64,000 nucleotides of DNA from Salvator merianae (Eukaryota; Chordata; Lepidosauria; Squamata; Teiidae): the NCBI GenBank assembly GCA_003586115.2, contig QVOM02000119.1:51113428-51177427 (forward strand), read 5' to 3'. The stretch's first letter is position 1; the number at the start of each line of letters is the position of its first letter. Of the stretch, positions 1 through 10,721 are shown one piece after another. The notes beneath the pieces are model-generated. The model ran no database searches and was not told the origin of the DNA. It saw only the letters and a program-made list of their open reading frames with translations. The position numbers and the translations under genes were made by a program.

Positions 1-494
1 TCAAATATGGACGAGTGGTTTCCTGTTCTCTGATCAGTAAAATGACTTGGAATATTCCTACTGGGTGAAAGCTAAGGCCCTAGCTATATACCATATTTTT
101 TGGCAGATGAGAAAAATAGGTTTATTGCATTTAATGAATGCTCAAGTTAAAACTGTTATGTTATATTTGTTGCATGGTTTTCTGCAGCAGCTACTTCTGA
201 GTAACTCAGCTCATTTCTCCTCCTTTTGCAAAAATGACCTATGCCTGGCTGGTCCTCTTTGTCATTCACCAGCTTTGTCTTTTGTTTGCTCACCACTGCA
301 GCTTTAACCCTTTCACACTGGGGATGGGACTGGGAAGGAAGGATAGAAACACAAGGTATCACTAGTATAAAGGCAACGCTAAGCATCACTGAACTGAACC
401 TCTGAAGATAGGTTCCAGTGTGTGTGTTTAAAGAGTTACACTTTCTAATATGTAAGCATGAGTTGTTTGTTCAATTTAACTAACATTTCCTTGT

Positions 495-1451
495 AGAATT
501 GGCATATTTTCTACAGGCCATTGACAGAGATTGAGGAAATATGACTGAAGGTTTGAAGGGGTCAAGAGGAATTGGAAGTAAAATATATGGATCATTCATA
601 AATCAAAAGAAGGAAATAATGAACAGTACGTTTCAAATATGGCATTTAGATATTAATATTAACAGGGAAAATATTGGGCAGAAAATTAAGAAAAATAGTG
701 AATTAAAGAATAGTAGGGTACAGGAAATGGCACTTAAGATATTTTATAGATGGTATAGAATACCATCACAATTAGCACATCTGATACTTGCAACATCACC
801 TCAATGCTAGTGTGGGTGTGGACAGAGAGGAACGTATTTCCACCTTTGGTGGGAATGTGATATTATAAAAAAAAATTGGAGAGATATTCAGAATAAAATT
901 AATGATATTTTAAATATAAATTTGAATCTATCACCCAAACTAGTTTTATTTCAAGTGATGTTAGGGATAATAAGGGCTGACAACAGTATTTATGAGATCA
1001 AAGGATATGTGCTATACAATCAACAGTTGTTTTGGGATGGAAGGAAAATACTAAATGGACATTAGAATATTGGTATAGTATTTAATGGAACAATATAGAT
1101 TACTGTGGGAAATAAGATTTAAAAGTTAAGCTTCAAAATTGCTTTCTAAGACAGAAGAAAACTGGATAATTTATTGTAGTTTTCAACAAGAGCCCAAGCT
1201 CTGGAAGGTTTGAGAAATGAAATAACAAGACCATTTCTTTGGTCCAGCTAAAGTAAAGATGGAAGAGTTAATTAAGACATTGTCAACTGATGTGCACAAG
1301 GGGTAGATTGATAGCATGGTGTTTTTATCTTTTGGTTTCTTTGGTTTTTTGGGGTACACTGTTATTTGTATGATTTGTTATTTCTTTTTATGTAACTACT
1401 TTTAAAAAAAATCCTCACCAAAAAAAAGAAAGGAAGAATTGGCATGTTTTC
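495..1451 (+). mobile_element. 5'-truncated L1 LINE (ORF2 C-terminal region) with 17-bp target duplication
   Basis: The insert itself is about 512-1434. It translates, with stops, as the C-terminal part of L1 ORF2: an FYRWYRIPSQL motif near 740-770, then a C-GTYFHLWWEC block near 815-860, the usual RWY-TP ... GT-H-WW-C pattern. An A-rich tail ends near 1434. The same 17 bases flank it with one mismatch (AGAATTGGCATATTTTC at 495-511, AGAATTGGCATGTTTTC at 1435-1451), which is a target-site duplication from retrotransposition. It lies in the KITLG intron upstream of exon 7, in the same orientation as the gene. Confidence 0.9.
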
Positions 1452-2074
1452 AGAATCTAAATGAAATTCAAACATTGGCTAGAAAAGCAAGATTTAGAAT
1501 CTGAAACAACTTTATAAACTATAAATTATTAGGCCTATTTCCAGTGAGGCTTGAGATGTGATTTGAACTGGAACAGACAAGATTTTTGCCAAGTGAGAAA
1601 TACCTCACAAGCAGCAAAAATCTTTCTTGGTGACTGACAACTCTACAGCAAGTAATCAAGAAGGCCAGTGTATCTGTCAGCACATTACATACCCTCCAAC
1701 ATGCCCCAAGCAAAATAATACTGTATCATTATCTGCCTCCTCAAAAGATGATTCACACAGAGTCAGATGAGGTGGAAGTTGGGAAAGTCCCTTTCCCTGC
1801 AGTGTCTCAGGTGAAAACCAAGCTTCCATCCCAGCCATCAATGAAGACCCAGTTTGCTGTGAGGAGCAGCGCCTTTCCCAGTCAATTTCTCACCTCTTTC
1901 CTATGCAAGATGGCACTCACCTGAGCCTGTCTGCTCTTGAGGAGGAGTAGAATGAAAGCTAAAGAGCTTTAGCCTCCTGAATTGTCAGGCCTATGTGAGA
2001 GGACCTGAAATTGAATTGGCTCTTCTAGCAATTGCTTATCTTATTTCTTAGTGTTTCTAATCTGCTTATCTTTA

Positions 2075-2150
2075 GTATATTTATTTATATTTCAGTCCCA
2101 AAGGTCTCAGGGCAGGTCACAATAAAACTAATAACTTTTAAAGGTCATAA
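2075..2150 (-). mobile_element. L2-like LINE 3' end
   Basis: TTTATTTATATTT followed by CCCAAAGGTCTCAGGGCAGG and CACAATAAAA, in reverse orientation. This is the 3' terminal motif (GGGTGGGATATAAATAAA type) found in the other L2-like copies of this window, for example at 54755 and 49232. Confidence 0.6.
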
Positions 2151-2363
2151 CTTGAATGTCTGCAGAAAAATTACTGGAACTGGTGAGTGTAATAAGAACG
2201 TTGTGTGTTTGTTACACTACTCTGCAGCATAGTTGAATGTCCCATATAGAAGGATGCAGAATATGAGTCTACACCATGCTCACCCAACATCTTTCATAAA
2301 CGAATAAACAAATGAATAAATAGGTGACAGTAAAATGGTTATTGTAAATGGTGAGCATTGATA

Positions 2364-2417
2364 CCTTCCTTCCTTCCTTCCTTCCTTCCTTCCTTCCTTC
2401 CTTCCTTCCTTCCTTCC
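2364..2417. repeat. (TTCC)n microsatellite
   Basis: About 13 tandem TTCC units, nearly perfect. A short open frame across it is an artefact of the repeat. Confidence 0.97.
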
Positions 2418-2789
2418 GAGTCACAGAATGGAGATTTGGACCAGATCCTAATCAGTCAGGGAGGCAGAATGTACCAGAACATGTTCAACTTTGGGTATAC
2501 TTCTAGAATGTGCTTACAAATGTCTTCCCATCAAGTAACATGCATACTGCAGGGACCAATGAATTGGAATGAGTGGACAGCAAGGGAGGATGGACTGTTA
2601 ATTAGCACTGCACTTTGGGTCTTTGTGAACCGTGTTTTGATCAACAATTAAAAACTGGTTTGTAAGCATCAAAGGCAGAGTGCCAATCACCACCCCATTT
2701 TGAACATACATCTGACATTATGCAAACATTTGGTTGTTGGAAAATACAATGTAGATATGCATGCCCCTAATATAATTGTGAAATGGAAA

Positions 2790-2895
2790 CTGAAACAGAC
2801 TTCAGGAGGCAGTGGAGGACAAAGGGGCCTGGCATGCTATCATCCCTGGGGTCACAAAGAGTCGGATACAACTGAACAACAACACTAACAAGCAA
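2790..2895 (+). mobile_element. BovB/Sauria-type SINE or LINE 3' tail
   Basis: Contains GGGGCCTGGCATGCTATCAT, then GGGGTCACAAAGAGTCGGA, then ACAACTGAACAACAACA. This is the shared 3' end of BovB LINEs and the SINEs they mobilise in squamates (and ruminants). No 5' tRNA-like head is clear, so it may be a truncated LINE tail or SINE. Confidence 0.8.
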
Positions 2896-3510
2896 ATAAG
2901 AAGAAGAATTTACATTTGTTTAGTAATTGTATTTTCACAGTTGTTCAACTCAGAAATAAAAGAGCTTGTACCTGTTTAAATAAACTGCTCCTAATTTAAT
3001 TATCAACATAAACTGTAGATTTGGAAATAAGAGCACTTTGCATGGAGAAGTGCACATTTGCAGGAAAGGGGGGAAATACATTGAGGTCTGTTAAATTTAA
3101 CATTGATCTGTTCCTTAAACATTCATTATGAAAGTTATTCACCCTACTCCCTATTGCAGAATCTAGCTTGCATTGCTAAAGCATATATAGGGAGGTGAAT
3201 GAGGAATGGAGATCTTAGCTTATAAAGGGAAGGGGGGAAAATAGCTTAGAAAATTTATTCTGCAGATGGCAAAATTGCAATTATACACTTGCCAGAATGT
3301 TTGCCTTTCTAGAGCTAGTGCAAAAAAAAGCTGTGAATATGAGACAGGCAAACATTTCCTAATGACAAACATACCACTTTAAAGGTATAACATAACAACA
3401 TATGATCTACAGAGGTGATCCTTGATAAGTTTTGATTAATTATGCTACCATAAAGTTTTGATTTTTAAAGAATGGATGTCATCACTAATTGAAAATGTTC
3501 TTAATTACAG

Positions 3511-3620
3511 AAGCAGAAGTGGGCTTCCTCAACAGCCCCACCATGCAAGGAGTCAGCATAGCATTAACCTCACTGGCAACACTTTTTATTGGCTTTTTTT
3601 TGGGAGCTCTGTGCTGGAAG
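3511..3620 (+). CDS. KITLG: KITLG (stem cell factor) exon encoding the transmembrane segment
   Basis: Internal exon of 110 bp between a TTAATTACAG acceptor and a GTGAGA donor. It starts with the last two bases of a split codon (AA) and then has 36 codons ending at a codon boundary. The reading begins AEVGFLNSPTMQ, followed by a hydrophobic run (VSIALTSLATLFIGFFLGAL) and CWK. In KITLG family proteins this exon gives the juxtamembrane stalk and the single membrane span, with the IGF-LGA-WKK pattern at the inner face. KITLG is a type I membrane growth factor that binds the KIT receptor in melanocyte, germ-cell and blood lineages, and can be shed from the membrane. The reading continues in frame into the exons at 7570 and 8072. 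Two other frames are partly open but join to nothing. Identification is from memory of the family; the frame and splice signals are seen directly. Confidence 0.93.
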
Positions 3621-3677
3621 GTGAGAACTATCCAAAAGAACTATGGTTGAAGAGAGCACTAAATTTAAGCTCCATGG

Positions 3678-4607
3678 AAAGAAACTATCTTTTTTTTTAA
3701 AAAAAAATTTTTAACATATTTTATTATTCTTGTATTTCAAATATATAAAATTACAGTTTACATTACATTCTTATATCACTATTATTATCAAATTCCCCCT
3801 TCATTAACAGTTTCTTCTAAACTTCCTGTTCTTCAACATCCTGTTTTCCTTCCTTCTTTTTCCACTGAAACTCTTCTTTTTTTTTATATATTCTTCAAAT
3901 CCAGCCATCGCAAGTCCATTATCCATCTCTTGCAGAAAGTCAATAAAGGGCCTCCAGTTCCTGTAAAACCTATCAACTGTCTTAATTCTCAAAAGATTTG
4001 TCAGTTTGTCCATCTCGACCAACTCCATCATTTTCACTAACCAATCGTCCACTGTTGGTAATAACTCTCCTTTCCACTTCTGAGCATATACAATTCTGGC
4101 AGCAGTTACCATATTTTGCAATAACACATTGACACCTTCAACATTATTTTCCACTATCCCCAATAGGAATAATTCCGGTCTAAAAGGAATATTTGTCTTT
4201 AAAATTTTCTGCATAGCTGTGTGAATTTGAACCTAATACTTTTTGGTTTTTACACAAGTCCACCACATACGATAAAAAGTACCCTCATGCTTCTTACATT
4301 TCCAACACTTACTTGACATACCTTGATACATTTTTGAAATTCTAAAAGGTGTTAAGTACCATCGATACATCATCTTATATATATTTTCTTTCAACATATT
4401 ACATACAGTAAATTTCATATCTTTGATCCACAATTTTTCCCATTGCTCCATTGAAATATTATAACCAAAATTTTGTGCCCATTTTATCATACAATCTTTA
4501 ACTTGCTCTTGTTATAATTCTATTTTCAAAAGAAAATCATACAATACCCCTATAATCCCCCTTTCTTCTTTTTTGCAATTTTTCTTCCCAAAAGAAACTA
4601 TCTTTTT
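3678..4607 (-). mobile_element. 5'-truncated L1 LINE antisense in KITLG intron 7, 17-bp target duplication
   Basis: On the minus strand 4490-3804 encodes, with a break near 4225, the L1 ORF2 C-terminus: RWYLTPFRISKM, then CWKCKKHEGTFYRMWWTC, then an IVYAQKWKG helix region. A T-rich start (minus-strand poly(A) tail) lies at 3691-3720. The identical 17 bases AAAGAAACTATCTTTTT flank the insert at 3678-3694 and 4591-4607. The left boundary is only about 58 bases past the exon 7 donor. The copy is better preserved than the L1 at 512-1434. Confidence 0.93.
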
Positions 4608-7569
4608 CAAAGTGTTAAGCCAATGTTTATGTAATCAAGCAAACTGTTTTTGAATCCCTGGCTTCTTCAAGGTAGTTAGGTTGACTGATTAGGAGATGAA
4701 ATTCAAACAGGGAAGAAAAAAAAATCTAGATTTTATACCTTTATATAGCTAACCCAAATGCATGAAAATGTTCTTCATCTTGAATAATTCAATGCAGATT
4801 GAGTTTCGAAGTGTCAGATGTTGAACAAAAATGTCTATATGCAATATTGTAAAATATTTCTATTGTGTGGAATTTCTAATGATGGCATACCAGTACTATA
4901 GTGGCAAAAGCTGGTTGAATATTTAAGATGATGTTGTAATCAGAAATCTTTTCCAAATGGTGGAAGCATTTTAAAACTCAGGCTAGCACAAATACCAACA
5001 GCATAATATACTGCCCCCATCATAACTTGTACTTAAAGTTGTTGTGTATTGCAATCTTAGCTTCTTTGGCCATTTCCGTTCTTGATTTTCATATTCTGGG
5101 ATAGTGCAGACTACCCTATCTCAGGATACACAACCCATCCCACGTTTGGACAGCCCATCCCATTCCATATCTGGCTGCTGCCTCCGAAGAGCCCTTGGTA
5201 GCAGCATTGAGGCTCTGAAGGACAGAAACTGGTCCGAAGTCCTGGCCAGGTTTGGAGTGGCCCCATTTCTAGTGGCACTCCCCCATTGTATATTGAATCA
5301 TGGGGGGGTGTTATCCATATGCCTGTGTGTTCTGGTATACAAGCCCTGGGCTAGCTGCAGACCTCAATGTCAGATCTACAATTTTACCAGGATGGGCATC
5401 ATTTTGGATGCCCTAACCTCATTCACACTTTGTCCAATGCAAATGCAGTGTGACAGGGGAAAGGGCCTACCTTAGTCCACACTAGCATGCATATTTCAGA
5501 ATTTGATCCGGAGCAACTCCAGGTGCAGAAACAACCTTTGATTGGCACCCGACAACCCAGAGAGAAGCATTTGATCAAGTGTTGATTATTATTATTGTTG
5601 ATAAGCTACAGAAAAGTATTATTGTTGCTTTTGTTTATCATAACATTTTCATTGAAAACCTTCCTGGAGGACTAGAGTGGTTATAAAACAAACCAGACAG
5701 GTGTCTCCCTGCCTCTCAGCTTCTAAAACTGCTGGGGTTCTTGATAATGAAATCAGAATGCCATGGAGCAATTCTAAGCTACTCCTATTTTCACAGCATC
5801 CTGCAGTCATATTGTAATGCAGTGTGGTTCATGACACTTAAAATAAGGGAAGAATAGGGAGAGCATTGCCAATCCATCTGTTTATATGTACTCACACTAA
5901 ATTCATACAGCACTTGCTGTCATTCCATTGAAAAGAATCCCTGAACTCCTTCTCCACATTTGAGATTGAGGTCATCCTGAACAGTGCCCACACATTATGC
6001 TGTAATGAGAGGTATCTAGCATTTTATTGGAAATGCTCATAAGTTGGAAGATTGGAGCTTGGTTTGTATCAAGCTGAATCCCGGCATCAGCAAACAGATT
6101 CATGCTTGGCAGTCCACAAAGTGGGGGAGCAAGGAGGCACAGCAGTGTGACGGCCTTTTTCACAACTGAGAGGGGATAATAAGAAGGAACTTACTGGTCA
6201 GATAGGCGGCAAAACAAATTGTGGCTGCGTGTCAGCCCTTAATGCTTCTTCATGTCTGCAACTGACCTTTACATTGGCATGGGGGGAGCAAGTGGTGGAG
6301 GGGTCACAAGGCTGGGTTTGCCCCTGGACTGTACCTGGAACCTAAGACCAGCAGCAGTTCAGCAGCAGACCTTGCATGCAGGTCTTCTTTGCAACAGAGC
6401 AGTTCACCATCGTCAGGGTTCAACACATTTCCAATTTTTTATTTCATAATCAAGAAAAAGAAAAATATGACTAGGCAAGTGAGAGAAACAGTCATGCTGT
6501 TGTGTCTCAGACTGTAGATTTACTGCTGTCTTATTGTTTTAATCAGTATTTTCATAGCTTTTTTAAAAAAAATTAAGGCTTCATCCAGAGCAAACCCCTT
6601 GTGGGGCTCAGTGGAGCTTCTCGAAGCGGGAACCACAATAGAGGCAAGGAGGGGCTCCATCAAATTGCCAGATTTCAAGTCAGCCCTCCTTTACCCTCTG
6701 TGATTAAAACTTTACCTCCAATAATGAAGTCCCTTGCCAGTGAGGGACAAGAAGTTGATCTGGAAGTCAGCCTGTGTACCCTGTGTGCAGCCCACAATTC
6801 AGGGTAAAGGGTCAGGATGGAGGTAATGTTTTGATCAGACACTTGCCGGCATGCTGAGCCCTTTAAAAGGGGTCTGAGCATAGTTCTTTCCAATTTCATA
6901 AAAAGTCACCCATTTTAGACAGTGAGGTGGGAAATGGATGCATCTGCTACACAGCCGTATAACATTCCCGTACCTTGGCTTACCCTGTGTTGGCCTTTTG
7001 TCACTGTGGAGATGGTGCATAAGAATTGTTCTAAGTGAACAATCCTACCCATATGTTGAAATCAGTTAAAGAACATTAGGAAGCAATGCAGTTGCTCTAG
7101 AGGGAGGCTTCTTGTATCCTGACAAAGATCTCCAGATATGCAGGTGGCAAACTTGGCCAGGGACAACTGCCACTGAAGCCATTAAGTAAGCTCCCTGTCT
7201 TCATTGACCAAGCAGGGCACACTTTTTAAAAAAAAAATACTGAAAATTCCCCAATCATTGTATGGGTTGGATAGTAAATTGTACGCATCATGCCCTACAA
7301 ACCCAACTGAATTGGGTGTCCCTATGTTTCTATCTTTGTTGTTCCAAACAAAATGCTCCAACTATTTCAAAGGGTTTTTTGGTTGTTTTTTTTTTTTTTT
7401 TCCATTTTGTTCAACTTGGAACAAAACTTATAAAAATATTTTGTCATGTTCCTACCCACAATGCATCTAGTTCACCCCTATGAGAACACACTGCTGGACT
7501 AGATGAAGCTAATTCAACAGATAGTGTGATATAGCAGGGCTTTCATTGTTCTGTTCTATTTTTCTGCAG
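4608..7569. other. KITLG intron 7, remainder
   Basis: No exon or clear LINE is visible. 5100-5520 is GC-richer and repeat-like (short inverted motifs, AGGGCCTA, ACTAGCATGCAT) and may be an old MITE. 6580-6900 resembles 30866-31210 at one end (CAAACCCCTTGTGG against CAAGCCCCTTATGG). A poly(T) run is at 7388-7401, just upstream of the exon at 7570. Confidence 0.5.
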
Positions 7570-7643
7570 AAAACAATACACAAACACAGACCAGAAAGCA
7601 ACCAGACTATGCAATCAAACTGCCAAGAGGATAATGAAATAAG
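7570..7643 (+). CDS. KITLG: KITLG exon encoding the proximal cytoplasmic tail
   Basis: Exon of 74 bp between a pyrimidine-rich acceptor (TTTTTCTGCAG) and a GTATTT donor. It begins at a codon boundary, has 24 codons and ends two bases into a serine codon. The reading starts KTIHKHRPESNQT and ends CQEDNEI, so with the preceding exon the inner-membrane junction reads CWKKT. A basic membrane-proximal stretch followed by an acidic EDNE cluster is the known layout of the KITLG tail. In mammals this acidic cluster is part of the signal that directs the protein to the basolateral surface. The intron before it is about 3.9 kb and the one after it only about 430 bp. Confidence 0.94.
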
Positions 7644-7774
7644 GTATTTTGATTTTATTTATATTTAATTATCAAAAAATACCCCATCTTTATGTTTTGA
7701 ACTTAGAGCACAAAATCAAAATATGTGTCACAGTTCTTTTATGAAAAAAGAGGTACAGTATGCCATATATCTTT

Positions 7775-7846
7775 AACCTTTCTGCATGCAGATGGCAGGT
7801 CCCTATTCTGGCATATAATCTGTAATAAGACCAGTGCAGAAAGGAT
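7775..7846. mobile_element. Family A MITE, internally deleted copy in KITLG intron 8
   Basis: Starts ACCTTTCTGCA and ends TGCAGAAAGGAT, the family A ends. Only the right-hand interior (GGCAGGTCCCTATTCTGG, then CATATAATCTGTAATAAGA) lies between them. Complete copies at 48124, 50324 and 53804 are about 180 bp; this one is about 70 bp. Confidence 0.65.
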
Positions 7847-8071
7847 CTTTGTCTGCTGAAATACTTTTAGCTAAATTTTTAAAAACTTATTCAGCAGTCT
7901 TCAAGAATACTTTTGTTCAATTATACTGTAAAATAGGTCAGTGAACTGCCCCTGATAGTTATTTGCAAGTCGTTGTCTGTTTGTTTTTCTCTTCTAGGAA
8001 TTTTTAAAGCATGTTAAAATTGATTCTTCTGCATTGCAGAAAATGTATTTTTTTTTCCTTTTTTTTTCTAG

Positions 8072-8154
8072 TATGCTGCAGCAAAAAGAGAAATCACTTC
8101 TACAAGTGTAGCTGTTGCTTTTTTATATATACACTGTTACTGTTTCACGTCTGG
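8072..8154 (+). CDS. KITLG: KITLG exon with the C-terminus, stop codon and start of the 3' UTR
   Basis: Exon following a long polypyrimidine tract (8047-8069) and TAG acceptor. The first base completes a serine codon split across the intron, then the reading is MLQQKEKSLLQV and a TAG stop at 8109-8111. Joined to the preceding exon the end reads EDNEISMLQQKEKSLLQV, close to the KITLG C-terminus of birds and mammals, including the conserved ISMLQ-KEK core and terminal valine. After the stop, 43 bases of 3' UTR run to a strong donor (CTGG followed by GTAAGT at 8155), so the UTR is spliced, as I recall it being in mammals. A second frame is open through the exon and beyond the donor, but it has no family match. 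Confidence 0.95.
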
Positions 8155-8865
8155 GTAAGTTCTGAAAAAGAAAGTTTGAATCTGTTCCCAGCATCTTCTA
8201 GGACCTGTTTTGTTGAAGTTTATAGTAACATTCCCCAATGTTTCCTTTGATGTGTTTGGTTTTGATATTTCTATCCGCTTCTAAGAGTAAAATGTTCAAG
8301 TTTATTACAGTCTAAAGACTCAATAAGAGATAATAAATAGTAAAAGATACAATAGCAGTAAAGTAAAATTTAACACAAAGAATAGCAGTAAAATTGCCAT
8401 GACTATTAAGAACCAGCAATATTGTTTCTGAGCTCAACTGCCACAGAAAGGTATTTAGCAATGGAGGTCATGATAATCAGAGAGCAGAGTTTTGAGTAAA
8501 TGTGTCTCAGATAAGACCTGAGTAAGATGCACATCATTGTGAATGGTGACACCTGATGTGTTGGATTATTTGGTCTAACCCTGAAGGCAGCTTGCATATT
8601 GATCACACATCCCTCCAACCCACACTAACACTGAAGCTGAGGAATGAACATTCATGGGGTTCAAAATTTCTGCCTAGCCCTCTTTTGGAACAGGAAGGAA
8701 GTAGCCCTGGGAGCTGTCCCAAAACAGGACCGTCCAAAGATTGCACAGCTGTCACTGCCCATCCACATGATGCTAGCAGGGAAACAGGCAGGTAGCAAGC
8801 ACAACCAGAATCATTTTTCACACTGTGTGAAGGCTGTTTTGACGGCACTGTCTTCCTCTATCTCA

Positions 8866-8982
8866 GGCTGCATCCAGATGTCGCTTATTTATTTTGCTAT
8901 ATTTGGATATTTCAGAATAAAGCATGGATATTTTGGAATGTCCAAATATAGTGGAGTAAGTAAGTGATGTCTGGATGCAGCT
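8866..8982. mobile_element. Family B palindromic MITE, 117 bp, in KITLG intron 9
   Basis: Ends are inverted repeats: GGCTGCATCCAGATGTC on the left and GACATCCAGATGCAGC-type sequence in complement on the right. The interior is also self-complementary around ATTTGGATAT and ATCCATGC-like motifs. TCA flanks both sides (8863-8865 and 8983-8985). A second copy is at 57561. A 3-bp duplication with GGCTGCATCC ends suggests a PIF/Harbinger-like element (inference). Confidence 0.85.
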
Positions 8983-9263
8983 TCAGGCTTTTGCATGACA
9001 CATTTTGCACACAGGGCAGATTCTGCTACAGGCTTAAGCTAAGGGAGGCAACAATAAATCTTTGCAGCAAACACTATCAAAATATTTACCATAAGAATAC
9101 ATGAGCTACTGTCTCTGGTCCATGACTGCCACATGGCAAGTCTATTTGGAGTCATCATATAATAGCATTCATAGCATGAATGACAGATAGAACAATACCT
9201 CTACTTCTAGCATGGAAGAAATGTAATAGAGCATATAGAAAAGGGTTAACTTTGTGTATTACA

Positions 9264-9905
9264 TTAGTGTAATGTAATGGCTTTGGATTTGTTAAAATCT
9301 ATATGTAGGGAATTTTGCAAGCAATAAGTGACAATGGTATTTAATAAATGCACTAAGCCAGGTTGTATTCTGGAGATCAAGACTGTATCCTCAGCATATA
9401 ATAGCAGACTAATTATAGTTTGTACCAAGGTGGGAGGTTTCCCCTGCTGCAGTTGTAGTATTTCAAGGAAATCTTTAAGGCACACTTGTTTATTACTATC
9501 CCCTTTGGGACATCTTTGCATTACTACTAGACATGATATACAGAACTTAATTTTGCTAGGAAGCTTTAACAAGAAGAAATAAAAATTTATCTAAGATGAT
9601 TATCTGCATTTTCTTCTGAAGTTTAGAGATGGAATCAAAAGCCACCTTCAGGTTTATGAAAACAAGAAAGAGCACACCTCTCTAAATTCTGGACTATTTC
9701 TCCACTAGGTGGAAAAAGTTTAAACAGTGATCTAAGATAGAATAGCCTTTACAGAAAGCTGCTTGGAAATCACACAGACTCTAAGAAGGCAATTCAATTG
9801 TTATTTTAAAATCTATAATAGCATTTGCTGATCTATAATAAGGTCATAAGTCTATAATCCAGTGTTTAGAAGTGCTCCCTTTCTTGAATAATTGAAATAT
9901 TAAGT
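9264..9905 (-). mobile_element. Decayed non-LTR LINE reverse-transcriptase fragment (R4/L2-type)
   Basis: Minus-strand translation from 9900 to 9264, with stops, gives reverse-transcriptase landmarks in order: an FKKGS motif near 9880, AAFCKGYSILDHCL near 9755-9720, VFINLKVAFDSI (motif A) near 9660-9625, and LLLYAEDTVLIS (motif C) near 9420-9390, followed by a YC-NSLHIDFNKSK block. The FI-LK-AFDSI and LLYADDTVL-SR signatures fit an R4/Dong- or L2-like clade rather than CR1. Motif C has Glu replacing the first Asp, so the copy is dead. It lies in KITLG intron 9, antisense. Confidence 0.8.
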
Positions 9906-10721
9906 ATGATATTCGTAAGCTCACAGCACATTAATACAGCCGCATTGTATTTTTTTTAATTTTTTTTTAAAGGAATTTACAAAATGAGCTACCCTGTAAA
10001 GAGGTATCCATAGGCATCCCAGATTTTGGCATTTCTTCCAGTTGTGGCGTAGAATCTGGCATGAGCACCTGTGAACTATTAAACACATTTAGGTTGTAAA
10101 GGGAACTTCCACACTTGTCTGAGCCACATACACATTGCCCTACAGGTTCTTTGAAGGCCTGACAACAGCAATAAGCCAGCTACTTTTTCACTATTATAAA
10201 TTGACTTAGGGCGATACGTACCATATTCGATGTCATGCCAGGGAGAGAAGCTTTAAACGTTTATTCACAAAGTACTGTTTTCCTGAACATAGTCTCTCCA
10301 CCTGTTTTGTGTCCATATTTTAAAAGGTTCCTCCTTTTAAAAGCCATTTCACATATACTTAGGGATAATTCAGCTTTTCAACTATAGATTGGCATGTCTG
10401 GAGAGACATCAAGCCATCACCTTACTGAAAGCAGCAGGAGTCCACAGGTTGTTGCAGGTGGCTCTGTAGTTTACCTGTACAAACAGGGACCCAGTGTGCA
10501 ACAGACTGGGAAACCAGCTGGAACAGGAAAAAGCAACAGTTTATATTGTGCCTCACCTCCACAGTCCTGGCAATCCCAGTCTGTGGACTAATATTGCATA
10601 GTGGTATTTTAAAGTGACTTTTCATCTGTAAGACTATAAAAAGGAACTCTGTGCAAAATGTTTTCCAAAAGCTATTGAGGTTTCTGTCCCCTGCCCCTTC
10701 TCTTCCTCTCTTCTCAACTAG
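9906..10721. other. KITLG intron 9, 3' part
   Basis: Nothing coding is seen. A T-rich tract is at 9950-9970, and the polypyrimidine tract before the terminal exon is at 10681-10718. Confidence 0.5.

Noticed and set aside
1797..1914. Open stretch after a CCCTGCAG acceptor-like site as the missing KITLG exon upstream of exon 7
   Set aside because: The reading (SQVKTKLPSQPSMK...) shows only a vague likeness, has no good donor in phase and ends in a stop.
2159..2185. Possible 17-base microexon (TGTCTGCAG ... CTGGTGAGT)
   Set aside because: Borders look like splice sites, but 17 bases give no frame match and it lies beside an L2-like tail; likely chance.
3804..4490. Two adjacent minus-strand frames as a host gene
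   Set aside because: They form the C-terminal part of L1 ORF2, with an A-rich tail and target duplications.
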